NCBI GenBank assembly: GCA_949128115.1
Contig: OX421962.1
Coordinates: 14,025,262-14,089,261 of the forward strand
From: Anaspis maculata
Lineage: Eukaryota > Arthropoda > Insecta > Coleoptera > Scraptiidae
DNA: 64,000 nucleotides
Direction of reading: 5' to 3'
Below, one piece after another: positions 44,620-55,935 of the stretch. Numbering within the stretch: position 1 is the stretch's first letter; each line of letters starts with the position of its first letter. Below the pieces are notes generated by a model, which did not search any database, had not been told where the DNA came from, and worked only from the letters and a program-made list of their open reading frames with translations. A program made the position numbers and the translations under genes.

Positions 44620-46211
44620 TAGCCCAGGCGCCAGGGGAAACAACAAGGAAATAATAATTTCCTGCCTGGAAACTAGCTTAAAACGATCTGTGTAGCTTGG
44701 GTTTTGACGTACTAGTTTCCCCCCTTTCGGAAATGTCGGCGTCATGTCGCCATCATCAACAAGAAGTGCACCAGCGTGGTTTTTGCCGAATATCTTGATT
44801 TTGGGTCATCTGACAGCAAAAGATGTAAGAAGTCATTTTGAAGCCTATGAAATTCCCTACAGTTAAGTTTTTCAATCAATTTTCTGCGACCTATGGTCTT
44901 TGAGATAGAGCTTCTGGAAGCGAGAGTCATTGTCGTGAAAGCTCCATGGCCACTCGACTCGAAAAACTAAAATGTCGATGTGACAAAAAAAAATTCAAAA
45001 TGAGATTACTCAAGAATTTTTCATGCTATAGTTGCGGTGATAATCTTAAACTCTTCCTCTTGAACCGTAGATCAAGATTATTGAAAACTCAAAAACGTCA
45101 CATTGTACATATACAGGGTGTACTACGGGAATCAAATCAGAACAGAGAAATTTGACATATTTCTTCGATTTAGTCTATGCGAAACTCTAAGCACTTATTA
45201 CAAGTCCAATATCAATATGCATTGCTCTGTAAGCTTCACTTGATACATTTAAGAAGTGGTCAGCTCACAGCCTTCCTGTAAAATGTTTTGAAGGCCCTCT
45301 GAAATTATCAAAATTTACAGTAGCAAGAAATGTATGTAACAATATATTATATACCAAGGAACCAAAGTGAATTTTTGATCCCTTGGGTGAAGTTTGTTGC
45401 TCAAGGGCCCTTTGGGTCCAAATCCCCAAATTAAAAATTCACTTTGGTCCTTTGGTATATAATATACTGTTATATACATTCCTTGGTACTGTAAATTTTT
45501 AATATTTTGATGATTTCAGAGGGCCTTTAAAACATTTTACAGTAAAGCTGTGAGCTGACCACTTCTTTAGTGTATTAAGTAAAGCTTATAGAGCAAATCC
45601 ATATTGATTTTGCTCTCGTGTTAGGTGCTCAGAGTTGTCGCATATAGGCTTAATCGAAGAAATATGTAAAATTTCTCTGATCTGATTTGATTCCCTCAGT
45701 TCACCCTGTATATGTACAATGTGACGTTGTTGACTTTTCTATATTCGTAATCAACGGTTCAAGAGAAAGAGTTTGAGACCATCACCGCAACTATAGCATG
45801 AAGGATTCTCGAGAAATCTCATTTTGAAATTTTTTTGTCACATCGACATTTTAGTTTTTCGAGTCAAGTGGCCATGGAGCTTTCACGACAATGCCTCTTG
45901 CTTCCAGAAGCTCTATCTTTAAAACCATAGGTCGCAGAAAGGTCGTTTAGAGACTATTCCGTAGGGAATTTCATTGGTTTCAAAATGACTTCTTACATCT
46001 TTTGCTGTCAGATGGCCCAAAATCAAGATATTCGGCAAAAACCACGCTGGTGCACTTCTTGTTGATGATGGCGACATGACGCCGACAATTCCGAAAGGGG
46101 GGAAATTAGTATGTCAAAACCTAAGCCACACAGATCGTTTTAAGCTAGTTTCCAGCCAGGAAACAACTATTTCCTTATTGAGCTGATTTTTGCTCCCTGG
46201 CGCCTGGGCTA
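44620..46211. mobile_element. 1.59 kb palindrome with a second palindrome at its centre
   Basis: The ends read TAGCCCAGGCGCCAGGG and CCCTGGCGCCTGGGCTA, flanked by GTA at 44617-44619 and 46212-46214. Arms of 494 and 503 bp pair completely and meet at a CAGGGTG-ended element (45114-45708). The outer element alone would be an almost spacerless hairpin of about 1.0 kb. Confidence 0.9.
45114..45708. mobile_element. 595-bp CAGGGTG-ended palindrome inside the larger one
   Basis: The ends read CAGGGTGTACTACGGGAATC and a near complement, with TA on both sides (45112-45113, 45709-45710). The arms pair up to a loop near 45410. The target ACATATATGT-like site is the exact centre of the outer palindrome. 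Confidence 0.88.
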
Positions 46212-46542
46212 GTAGGTAGGTACTTCTCTCCCGAGTTCTCTCCTAGTGAATGCCTTCTCATTCCTTCGCAAATTAGTAGAAATTTTGAATAATTCTATTT
46301 TTTACTTGATATGCTCAGGCGTACGTGCCTGACTAATCACTGAACATCGTTTGAAAAACAACGAGCAGAAACTACTCGTCGTCGGCAACAAAAGAATCAT
46401 ATGAGAACTCCCCGTTGCGACGTGTCAACAGGAAGTTTTCTTTCTCGATAAACACATCACGTCCAATTATCAAACCGACGAAGGGGGAAACTTTCTGTGT
46501 GCTTTTCGCACACTGTCAGATCCTTCATCCCGCAGGACTCAC

Positions 46543-46685
46543 CTGGAAAACTATGGCGTCGCGTTCCAGACGGCTCATATTTTTAAAGATGGTCTCGACG
46601 ATGTCGTGGTATTTGTCGCGCTGCAGGAAGCTCGGCCCGTCCTTTTCGAAGAAATCGATGAAATCGTACAGCAGGAAGTACGTCC
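46543..46685 (-). CDS. Ace: Acetylcholinesterase, internal exon (upstream of the two)
   Basis: A 143-bp exon: two bases finishing a Gly codon plus 47 codons, reading TYFLLYDFIDFFEKDGPSF, then LQRDKYHDIVETIFKNMSRL and ERDAIVFQ. The acceptor is TTTCAG at 46686-46691 and the donor GTGAGT at 46537-46542, minus strand. TYFLLYD directly follows the catalytic Glu in cholinesterases (Torpedo Glu327), so that residue lies in the preceding exon, which is not visible. The Tyr is at the position of Torpedo Phe330, part of the choline-binding wall, and Tyr is common there in insects. The match to Drosophila Ace-type sequences is strong, so this is the ace2 paralogue. The upstream intron is phase 1 and the downstream intron phase 0. 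Together the two exons give 98 residues of a roughly 600-residue enzyme. Confidence 0.93.
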
Positions 46686-46691
46686 CTGAAA

Positions 46692-47552
46692 CAACAAGAA
46701 AACACTTTTATTATCGCCATCGTTGCATCGCGGTGCGCTGCGAAAACAGCCCCGCGTGTGCCTACAACTAGACGGCCGGGACATGCAACTGTCAAATCCG
46801 CTATACAGCCAACTCTAAATTTTAATTAGCCACGATAACTTGGGGTTATGGATGGTAATTACACGGACACGCTAGAGGCAGGTATGCACCGAAGCTTGGT
46901 TTCCTCGAGGGCGCGCGCGTCAAAACGAGTTTTCTTTATGCAAATCGTTCGTTCGATCCAGCGCGAGTTTTTTTTTGGTCTTATGAGAATTAAAGAAAAA
47001 ACAAGTTATTGTTCTTGAGGGCGGCGTAAAGGTACACTTCACCTATAGTGGTGGGTATTATGACGGCGGCGCGATGCAAAAATTATCAACAAAAGGCGGC
47101 CGGCTCGGCGGCCGGCGTAGCATTAAGAGTTGAGGAGTGGAGTAGAGGGTACAGTCACGGAACGGGGATTCGGAACAATGAGGGAGAAACAGGGGAGAAC
47201 TGCTAAATATAACATAATCAGTGCCTGTTGTGTAGTAGCCTCCAGAACTCAGACTGTTCGGTTGATGTGGTGTGCACCATCACCACTAATTTTTCTTTTT
47301 TCTCTGCCACACGCGTTCGATTCCGCAACAATGTCAATTGATTTTTTTCGCATCAGTAGGAAATGTCGGAGGTGAAAATGGTTTCACGGTTTCAACTCGG
47401 CTTAACGGCTAGATTTCTGCATGCTTGCAAGCAGCTCATTTGCAAAGTGGCACTGATTTCTATCGCACTTTTACAGCTTCATTAAAGATTTGTATAATGT
47501 ATGTATCAGAGACGGCAAAAATGATATAATCGACTTATAATAGCATCCTTGT
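46692..47552. other. Unique intron sequence
   Basis: No gene or repeat is recognised. It is the start of the intron upstream of the cholinesterase exon, with a short GC-rich stretch near 46905-46925. Confidence 0.4.
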
Positions 47553-47559
47553 CTATAAA

Positions 47560-48480
47560 GACACATCCGTGTTATAAATAGAACCTTCGCCGAAGCGAAG
47601 CGAGGTTGACAGAGCTACAGCTCTAGTCCTGGCTCTCAGAGGACCAGTAATGGAGCTGCTCCAGACGATTCCGGAGAGTAAGCAGAAGGACTTTGCCAAG
47701 CTGACCAGGGTCCTGGATTCCCGATACGGGGGACAGTCATGTGCGGCAGATATATCAAACCCAGGTGAAGGCCAGGACACAAAAGAGCGGAGATAGCCTT
47801 CAGGAATTCGAATCCAAAATCCTGAGGCTGGTTCACCTCATCCACCGCATCCAGCGGATATTCTGGCTGACATCGCAAAAGAAGCTTTCATGGGCGGACT
47901 AAAAGATCCAGGTCTGCGTCAGATGGTCATAATTAGCAATCCAGCCAACATCAGCGACGCACTCATCCAAGTTATTCTCATTGAGGCAGCCAAAGATGCT
48001 TCGCGCCCTCATCGCCTTAGAGAGACGAACTTTGACGAATCCCGAGCATCACATACTTCCGATAAATCTGTGAAGAAGATGTTTGAGGAAGTTCTTGGCG
48101 CTACGTCTCGGGACAGATCCCAAGGCGAGCCAAGAGCTGAAGAATAACCGCGTTGCTTCGGATGTGGAAGACCAGGACATCTGCGTCGGGACTGCAGGCA
48201 AAGGTCGAGTTCAAGTGACCGTTCCACACCGGGACGGAGAACTCCCAGCCCCGATAGACGCTTTCAGAAAAAGTATTTCAAGCTAGAGATAAGGGGCGCA
48301 CGCGAGCTGGTAGTCCTCAACGCCCCAAGAGTTACTCCGTCTCACTGCCGCAGAAGACACCCAATAGCCTTCTTCTTGGTGGAAAGCTTGACAAGGACGA
48401 TTGCATGTTCGTAATCGATACCGGAGCCACGAAATCAATTGTTCGACGAGGAATAGTTCAAAACCAGAGTTCGGCATGAG
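47560..48480 (+). pseudogene. LTR retrotransposon gag and protease remnant
   Basis: A gag-like reading in several frames (FMGGLKDPGLRQMV near 47890) leads to a zinc knuckle, CFGCGRPGHLRRDC (CX2CX4HX4C, 48154-48195). About 210 bp later is the retropepsin signature MFVIDTGATKSIV (near 48404), with an intact DTGA. Frameshifts and a stop (48145-48147) separate the parts. No RT follows, so it is a truncated gypsy-like fragment. It differs from the other gypsy copies in the window. Confidence 0.8.
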
Positions 48481-48830
48481 CGTTCAAGCTGCGTGCACTT
48501 CGCATCTGATTCGGGGCTATCTTCATCCCAATTTTCGTGCATGATCTGAATCAATCCGATTTGTCATCAGTCCCATCAGTGAAATTGTTCTTCTACGACG
48601 AGTACAGTGCTGTATGGTGGAGGTGACAGTATCCTCAAGACCTTGTGGAAAATCTCGAATAAGTTTCTATTAGTGGTCAGTAAAGATTTATCTGTTCACC
48701 AGCAGTGTTATCGCCGAGGCGTAAAAGTTTACTTTACACTCGGCAAACTATCAAAGTGGGTGACCACGGTTGCGGTTCATGAATTGACGCTCCACTGATG
48801 TTTAACGCGGAAAGCGACAGCAAACCCTCA
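48481..48830. other. Unassigned spacer, possibly more LTR-element sequence
   Basis: No domain is recognised in the 350 bases between the protease remnant and the start of the non-LTR ORF1. Confidence 0.35.
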
Positions 48831-48894
48831 TCAGACGTCGAACGAAAGAAGAGAAACCGTCAATAAAAAAATAGTTTAATTTCTTCCTGTTTCC

Positions 48895-49734
48895 TCAAGA
48901 AAAGCGCCACAGTACTAAATCGTCAAGAAAAAGACGAAGAGGAAAGCAGCACTATCAGAAAGAAACAAAATCATACCCGATCGCCGAATACAGTACAATG
49001 GTCTAAGCAAGAGAAGATGGAAGAACTGAAAAAGATGATGCAAGACATCAGGCAAGATATGAGAAAGAACACCAAGGAAATAAAGGAACACTTAAGCGGT
49101 GAAATCAGCAAGTTGAAGGCAGAACTAGCAACAAAAAAAGAATATTGGGAGAAGAAGAGTAAAGAAGCAAACGACAGGATGGACCGGCTGGATCAGAGAT
49201 TGGAAATGCAAGATCGAGCTGGAAGAAAGAAAAATATAACGATCTCAGGCCTCAAGATAGATCCCAAAGGACAGAAATCAACCAGAGAGGCCATAGAGGA
49301 CTTCCTTAAACGGAAGTTGAGTTTAGAAGCAAATATAAAAAGGGCGTTTAGTGTTAGTGACAATTTCCACATAGCAAAATTGACCAGTTATAGAAGTGAA
49401 ACAAGACAAATTGAGTAACAGCTGGGAATTGAAAGGAAGCGAGATTTATATAAACAGCGATCGCACCAAGGAAGAGCGTGCTATACAGAAGAAGATACAA
49501 AACAGGGCAACAAAAGAAAGAGAAGAGGGACACGTCGTAAAAGTTGAGTACATAAAGCTGCACATGAACGGGAAATTATACAAATGGAGCAAAGCCGAGG
49601 GCGGGCTGAAGGAAGAAGATGCGCAGCGAAAAATACAAAAAACTAGTAACACGTCGGGCAAAGAAGTCGGCAACAGACAACTTGGCGAAGAAAGAGGATG
49701 TGAGACGGAAAAGAGGAGAAAGAAGAGGGGTTGA
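48895..49734 (+). pseudogene. Non-LTR ORF1, coiled-coil nucleic-acid binding protein
   Basis: ORF1 proteins of this type coat the element RNA. The frame reads through before the first Met (49017), so the true start may lie upstream. Residues 1-75 from that Met are a charged coiled coil (MEELKKMMQDIRQDMRKN and following heptads). A segment GRKKNITISGLKIDPKGQ, typical of the folded domain, follows. The frame breaks near 49400, and the C-terminal motif TKEERAIQKKIQNRATKERE continues in another frame, ending in a basic tail at 49734. The family is known in insect endonuclease-RT elements. One frameshift is needed to join the halves. Confidence 0.8.
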
Positions 49735-49759
49735 ACTATGTTTTTGAAACTGTGGAGGG

Positions 49760-49908
49760 TATAACAATGTGCTCAATCTGGCTGAGGAAGAAACTAATTA
49801 ATTTGAACGGTGTAATAAAGAAAGTTCACTTGTAATTTTTGCTATTTGTGAAACTTGGCTTACATGCGAACCGGAGCAGCTCCCTGTTCATCTTGCCAAT
49901 TCCAGTGT
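49760..49908 (+). pseudogene. Non-LTR endonuclease, N-terminal piece
   Basis: Read from about 49835, LAICETWLTCEPEQLPVHLA contains the ETWL motif with the conserved catalytic Glu of apurinic-like endonucleases. It is interrupted at 49909-49916 by the target site of a hAT-type element. The continuation is at 53168. Confidence 0.78.
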
Positions 49909-51033
49909 AATTCATGCAGTGGCGCAGCCAAGGGGGGGGGCTAGGGAGCTATAGCCCCCCCCAGACAGCCTCGCTTTTTCACCAAAGCAATGAAAAATTT
50001 TGAACAAAATAAAAAAAATATTGTGTTCGACTCTTCTTTATTATTTAGAAAATGGATCATTAGTCTTTTGGTGTAAGAGTTGCACTGCGATTGGATTGCG
50101 CGTTTTTTTTTCAATTGGTGCGGAGAGAGAATCTTTTCTGGTTTAAGGACGGAGTTGAATTGGTAAGATAAGCGTTGCGGAATCAATCCCTGTGGGTTTA
50201 TTTCTTGACAGAATCTCACCATTTAGATTTTTCCAAAAGCTACAAGGATGCACTTTGGTTTGAGCCCATTGGCATTTCCAAAATCCAAAAATCAATTGTT
50301 AATCCAAAAACCAAAAAAAAAATCGATTTTGGATATGCCACTGGGCTCAAACCAAACTGCATTCTTGTAGCTTTCGAGAGAGACCTAAATGGTAAGATTC
50401 TGCCAAGGATTGAACCCACAGGGATTATTGATTCCACAACGCTCTTTTTACCAATATAACTCCGTCCTTAAGCAAGTATACCTACTCACCTGCCTATCAG
50501 GCTTATTTTGTAACTTCTCGTTCACTAACGACTCGTTAGCGAACGATTATCGTTCAGACTGCCACTATCGATAGATCTAACAAGAGCACGAAAAACCGTA
50601 TTTCGTGAACAGCTGCGTTCGGCCGTATCGTTTGTATGTGCCGAACGATTGTGTATGACGTAGCTGTCAGTTTGCAAGTGTCAATACTACCATTTATTAC
50701 TGTCATTTTCCCCGCAAACCCGGGGAATACTGAATTTAATACCTACTTCAATTTAAGGTAGGTAACATTGGTACCACAATAATTTATACTCGAAAATAGG
50801 ATGATCAAGCCCCTTTTTCCGGGGGGGGGGCGCCTTTGGCGCAGCTCGCTTCGCTCGCGTTCGTTGCCCCCCCCCATGGCTAAATCCTGACTGCGCCACT
50901 CAGGGCCGGCAACTTTGGATTTGAACGTGTGGTGCTGACTATTGAATGTTTCAGAAAAAAAACTGCGGGGGGGGGATCAGCGTCGCTGGCGATTTTTTTT
51001 GAAATTTAGAAATCTTAACTTGAAAAAAAATTA

Positions 51034-51034
51034 T

Positions 51035-51066
<32 letters not shown>

Positions 51067-52605
51067 TTTACTCATTTGACCGAGACAACAGTGTGAGTAA
51101 TAGTCGGGGAGGAGAAAGACTATGATATAGTTACACTTAAATAACACAATTAAACAGGTATATAGAACAAATACATACACAAATTCACAACAATGTATAC
51201 TTATTATTGAACAAGTACAACAAGTACAACAAGTGCCTACCAATCGCAGGCCAAAAACTCACCGATGGAATAAAAACTTTTGCTAAGGAGCAAGGAATGT
51301 ACCTCTTTTTTGAAGGAGGTGTAGCTGGTGAGCTTCCTGGCCGCAATCGGCAGCTTGTTAAATAGCCTAACCGTCATCACAGCTGGGCCGCGATCCACTA
51401 ATGCCAGTCTATGTTGAGGCATCAGCAGCCTGTGTTGAGACCTAAAGCCATACTCACTCACTTCGCGATTGTCAGTGTGACTGTGTCTGTTTCGATGGAC
51501 ATAACAGACACATGTGAGGATGTACAAGGACGTCACCGTCAAGATTCCGAGCTGCTTAAACAGATCGCGGCAGCTAGTTGATCTACTCTTGAAAGTGACG
51601 GTGCGGAGGATTTTCTTCTGAATGAGCAACAGGTCACTGACGTGACTGCGGCGTGACCCCCAGCAAATAATTCCGTAACTTAAGGCCGACTGAACGTGTC
51701 CGAAATAATATAGTTTCAGAACATCGAGGGAGACGTTGGAGCGTAAGCGCCACAAAACGAAACACGCAGAAGACAACCTGCTAGACAAGTGAGTCACATG
51801 TGACTCCCACGACAACCTCTCATCAATCCACACACCAAGGAACTTCATACTTGTACTCTGTCTGACAGAGGCACCGTCCATTTTGACCAGGAGACTCTGG
51901 TCTTTGGTTCTGTTGGAGAAAAGCATCATTTCAGTCTTCGTCTTGTTGAGAAGAAGCCCGTTGCTGGCAGAATACTCGCTCATCACGGAGACAGCGGCAG
52001 TGGCTGCGCGGGACAGGTCAGAAATATTTGAACAGCTGACAGTGGCAGAAGTATCATCAGCATATTGGGTAACATTGGCGGAATCTATGTGCAGATCATT
52101 GATGAATATCAAAAAAAGCAGAGGCCCCAATATGCTGCCCTGCGGAACGCCAGAAGACACTCGCCCAATCCCAGACAAGTAAGAGACACCCCCATTTTTG
52201 AGAAGCACTCGCTGAGTCCTATCTCTAAGATAGGAAGAAATCCACTCAAGAGGGCGTCCACGTACACCACAGGAAGATAGCTTATTCAACAACAGCTGAT
52301 GATCAACGGTGTCAAATGCACGTGACAAGTCAAAAAGAAGCGTCAAAACCTCTTCACCACGATCGAGTCCCGACAAAACATAATTCTGCAAAGAGAGAAT
52401 AGCGTCGGCCGTAGAAAAGCCGCGACGGAATCCAAACTGAGTGCTAGAGAGCACCAGCCGAGAATCAAGATAATCAGACAGTCTCCAATAAAAAAACCTC
52501 CTCAAACACCTTCGAAAAAGCCGTCAGCAATGCAATTGGTCTGTAATTGGAGATTTTGCTCCTCTCGCCCTCACGCCTGGCGCCTGGCGTGACGCCTTCA
52601 GGACG
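51034..52605 (-). mobile_element. 5'-truncated non-LTR retrotransposon inside hAT-2
   Basis: On the minus strand it starts near 52600, within the first RT motif (NYRPIALLTAFSKVFE), and ends in a (TTTA)n tail at 51034-51060. The tail, the truncation and the orientation are typical of target-primed insertion. I did not find a clear target duplication. Confidence 0.85.
51237..52505 (-). pseudogene. Non-LTR reverse transcriptase, 422-codon frame
   Basis: RT motifs in order: QFGFRRGFSTADAIL near residue 23, FDLSRAFDTVDHQ with the first catalytic Asp near residue 58, SSGVPQGSILGPLLF near residue 118, and the catalytic YADD at residues 148-151. The C-terminal region ends with RLFNKLPIAARKL. One frameshift near 52505 separates this frame from the first RT motif upstream, and the endonuclease is missing. 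The rest of the frame is intact, so the insertion is fairly young. Its clade is probably jockey or a relative. Confidence 0.88.
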
Positions 52606-52634
52606 TCATATCTGAATAAAATATACTATAGGAA

Positions 52635-52962
52635 CAGGCTGTCCCAAAATAAAGTAGTCAAACGGATGGCTACTCTAATTCCCGGGAAAAAATTAGAGTC
52701 CCCTTTCTTCTGTTATACTACTGGTTGAAATCAAGTAAAATTGTGCCAGTAAGTGGGGAACCATTCTAAACAAGTCTCTGGCGAATTTTAGCCAAATACT
52801 TTGACCCGTTTATGAATAATTCATGAAAAACCAATAGAGAAGTCAAATTTTGAAGAGTTGTATCTCGTTTAATATTGACCTCTCGCAAAAAAATACTATA
52901 GAGGTCTTTTAGTGTCTTCTGGACTTCCATAAGCTGTTGGCTACTTCATTCTGGGACACCTG
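52635..52962. mobile_element. Mariner-type MITE in hAT-2
   Basis: Ends CAGGCTGTCCCAAAATAAAG and a matching CTTCATTCTGGGACACCTG. TA follows the right end (52963-52964). The left flank reads GAA rather than TA. Confidence 0.7.
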
Positions 52963-53167
52963 TATAATACGGGGGTGATAATACATAAATAAAACTTTCA
53001 AAATATAACAGAAATTCTCGAAATTGGCGAATTGGAATACTATGGCGCTAATTTCAATTTTTGCATTTTCAACATGTGGTGCTCAGCACCACCTCTTCGG
53101 ATTACGTGTGGTGCTCGAGCACGCCAGCACCACTATTGTTGCCGGCCCTGGCGCCACTGAATTCATG

Positions 53168-53840
53168 CAATGGCCAATAAAGAAAAATCGAAAGGGCGTG
53201 GAAGTGGGGGGCTGGCCCTTTTTGTTAGGAAATCTTATTTCGTGAGACTCATCAGCAGAACGCCATGGTGGATAATTATGTTGTTTATCTACAGTGAAGG
53301 GCTTTAGCTTTGTTTGTGGCCTAGTGTATTTTAAGCCAACGTCCGATTTGGAATTTTTGTGTCAGGAGTTTCAGGTGGTTCTCCAGAGTTTGACGGAGAC
53401 GAATGAATCACGGCCGTGTTTTATTGTTGGGGATTTCAACGCTAGGCTGGGTAGTCTGGGGGAGTGTCCGCTGTCCGGCGGAGCTGACTAAGGAGACGGG
53501 TTTGTATGAAGATAGGCAGAGCTCTGATACTGAAATTAATAGTCGAGGCCACGCGCTGTTGGAGTTCATGCAAGAAAATTCAGTCACTCCTATCAATGAT
53601 AGAACTGAAAGCGACAGGCCGGGCTTCTTCACTTTTTGCAGCAAAGTAGGTAAAAGTACCATAGACCTGCTTTGGTGTTCAAATAAAAACATGGATTATG
53701 TGGAGGATTTTTCGGTTAGTCAAGATCTGTTCTTGTCATCAGACCATTTCCCAATATTTCTAACTATGAACAATGCAGAGGTGCTCGTGCCGATGGCCTC
53801 GGAAAGGAAAATCACCAGGAAAAAATTGAATGGAACGGCA
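53168..53840 (+). pseudogene. Non-LTR endonuclease, main part
   Basis: The frame resumes after the hAT insertion with GRGSGGLALFVRKSYF (near 53200). The catalytic Asp-Asn motif CFIVGDFNARLGSL is near 53420, and the terminal SDHFPIFL with the catalytic His near 53740. At least two frame changes (about 53490 and 53290) occur. The protein would nick target DNA to prime reverse transcription. Confidence 0.8.
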
Positions 53841-53860
53841 CCCTCTCTCTTGACTTTGGT

Positions 53861-54866
53861 ATGATGATGCAGTTTTCATCCAAGGTGGCCGGGAGTGAAG
53901 AGGTGAACAATGGCTACACAAATTTAGTAACTACAATCAAGCAAGCTGCTGCACAAACCGGGATGCTTCGGAGAGTGAGGGTTCCTCCGATGAATCGTAA
54001 TTGGTCTAGATCAAAACCGTGGTTTGATAAGGAGTGTGTCGATAAGAAACGCTTGGTTGAAGAGAAACTTGAAGATTTCAGACAATGCCCTGCTTCCTCG
54101 CTGTTTTTACGGGAGTATTTGGACACAAAGCGCTCATACAGGAATCTAGTGAATGCAAAGAATCTTGATTTTAACAAGAGAATTGCTGCCTCTTTACCTA
54201 ATGCAAAGAATTCAGGTACCTTTTGGAGAGTCATTAAGTCATTTTGTGATCGCAAACCAAGAAGTGAACTAAATTGCGAGGTTTGGAAAGATTTCTATGA
54301 ATTAATTTATGAGCCGCGCATGAGTAGCGAAATGAGTTTTTTTGGGGTGCTAGACCCGGTCTTGGATGAAAATATCACTTTTGAAGAGTTGAGTAGAGTA
54401 TTAAGCAAGTGCAAATCCAATAAGGCACCAGGAATTGACGATATTTCATCCGAGTTTATCGTTGGGCTCCCTCAAAACTGGATTCTTTATCTGCTCTCAC
54501 TTTTCAACAAAATCATAGAGAAGGAAATATACCCCGATGGATGGTCCGATATTGAACTTGTCATGCTCCATGAAAAGGGACCTACCGAGAATCCAGCCCA
54601 CTATCGAGGGATAGCGTTGGAGAAGGCTATAACAAAAATTTTCTTCTCGGTTTTACTGAATAGACTTCTGGTATGGACTGAAACTTACAGTAAACTTCCA
54701 GAATGTCAGTGTGGATTTAGAAAGGGGAGGGGTTGTGCAGACTTACTCTTGGCTCAATAATACAGATACATCTGAGGCTTCCGAGGAGAAAGGTTTTGGC
54801 GACATTCATCGACTTCAAAAGAGCTTTTGACTTGGTGTCTCATGCTGTTTTATGGCAGAGGTTATA
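53861..54866 (+). pseudogene. Non-LTR reverse transcriptase, N-terminal half
   Basis: The frame of 299 codons carries a basic linker and the first RT motifs: SNKAPGIDDISSEFI near residue 188, NPAHYRGIALEKAITKIF near residue 245, and CGFRKGRGCADLLL at its end. It stops at 54758-54760. The next motif, FIDFKRAFDLVSH with the first catalytic Asp (near 54805), lies in another frame. The reading then breaks at 54867, where a palindromic element begins. Confidence 0.85.
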
Positions 54867-55933
54867 CCGGGTGATCATTTGAAAACTATCCACCTGCAAT
54901 AACTCCCGATTCCTAGTCAAAATATCTTCGAGCAGAAACAGGTCGATTTTTATATCGAAGGGGACATTCAAAACATACATTGTCAAATTTCTATATTCAC
55001 CCCCCTCGCCCCCATTCATCCCAACTTTGAAATTTCAAATGACACCACATACCTTGCGATGCATCAAATTGAAGAGAATTAAATTTTCTTTCTGGAAAAA
55101 ATATTTAAAAATTATTTAACCCCACCCCCTTTTTCCTAAAAATTCTCTGACTGTCCCATTTTATATTCTGGACTCCTAATTTTTTTCTCAATTTAGTCGG
55201 CGTTATCTTAGATAGCATCGAAGAAAAACATTTTGGTGGGAAAAGTGCTACCCAAATTCACCCCTTTGCTCTCCCCCAACTCAACTCCCAAATTTAACAA
55301 AACACCACCTACTTTGTGATACATCAAATTGAAGGGAATTGAAGTCTCTATCTGAAAAGAATTTTTTTTTTGGATTTTCTACCCTTCCCCCAATAAATTG
55401 GTCATTTGGAGTATTCTAGGGGGGAAATGGGGGGCTTTAAAAATTGTGGAAAATCGTTTTCATGAAGAAAATTCAATTTTCTTGAATTTGATGTGTTACA
55501 AAGTGGGTATTTTTAAGGTCAGGTGGGGCGAGTGAAGGGGTGAATTTGGGTGGCACTTTTTTCATAGAAAATTCTTTCTTTTGATGCTGTGCCGGATGAC
55601 GTTGACTGTATTGAAGGGAAATGGAGGTCAAGAATATTAACTTGGACACTCTGAGAATTTTAGGAAGAACGGGGGGTAGGGTTGAAAAATTTCTAAATAT
55701 TTTTCTAGAAAGAGAATTTAATTCTCTTCAATTTGATGTATCTCAAGGTAGGTGGTGTTATTTGAAATTTCAAAGTTGAGGTGAGTGGGGGCAAGGAGGC
55801 TCAAGATATAAATTCTCCAATGTATATTTTAGATGTCTCCCTTGATATAAAAATCGACCTGTTTTTGCTCAAAGACATTTGCACTAGGAATCGGGAGATA
55901 TTGCGGGTGGATAGTTTTCAAATGATCACCCGG
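54867..55933. mobile_element. 1067-bp palindrome inserted in the RT gene
   Basis: The ends read CCGGGTGATCATTTG and its complement, flanked by TA at 54865-54866 and 55934-55935. Arms of about 450 bp pair with small differences, and the centre is near 55390. It shares its arm sequence with the single arm at 38205-38624. There is no coding sequence. Confidence 0.9.
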
Positions 55934-55935
55934 TA

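Larger units (their letters stand above)
50901..53150. mobile_element. hAT-type element (hAT-2) inside hAT-1
   Basis: Terminal inverted repeats CAGGGCCGGCAAC and GTTGCCGGCCCTG, the classic hAT end. A perfect 8-bp duplication GCGCCACT is at 50893-50900 and 53151-53158. Its 2250 bp hold a truncated non-LTR element (about 51034-52605) and a small MITE (52635-52962). No hAT transposase remains. Confidence 0.95.
49917..53159. mobile_element. hAT-type element (hAT-1) in the endonuclease, itself split
   Basis: Terminal inverted repeats CAGTGGCGCAG and CTGCGCCACTG. A perfect 8-bp duplication AATTCATG is at 49909-49916 and 53160-53167. A second hAT-type element (50901-53150) has inserted into its last few bases. 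Without that, the element is 985 bp (49917-50900 plus 53159). Near both ends lie G or C runs. The centre (about 50060-50470) has an imperfect inverted repeat sharing AATCCCTGTGGG and related motifs. No transposase. Confidence 0.93.
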
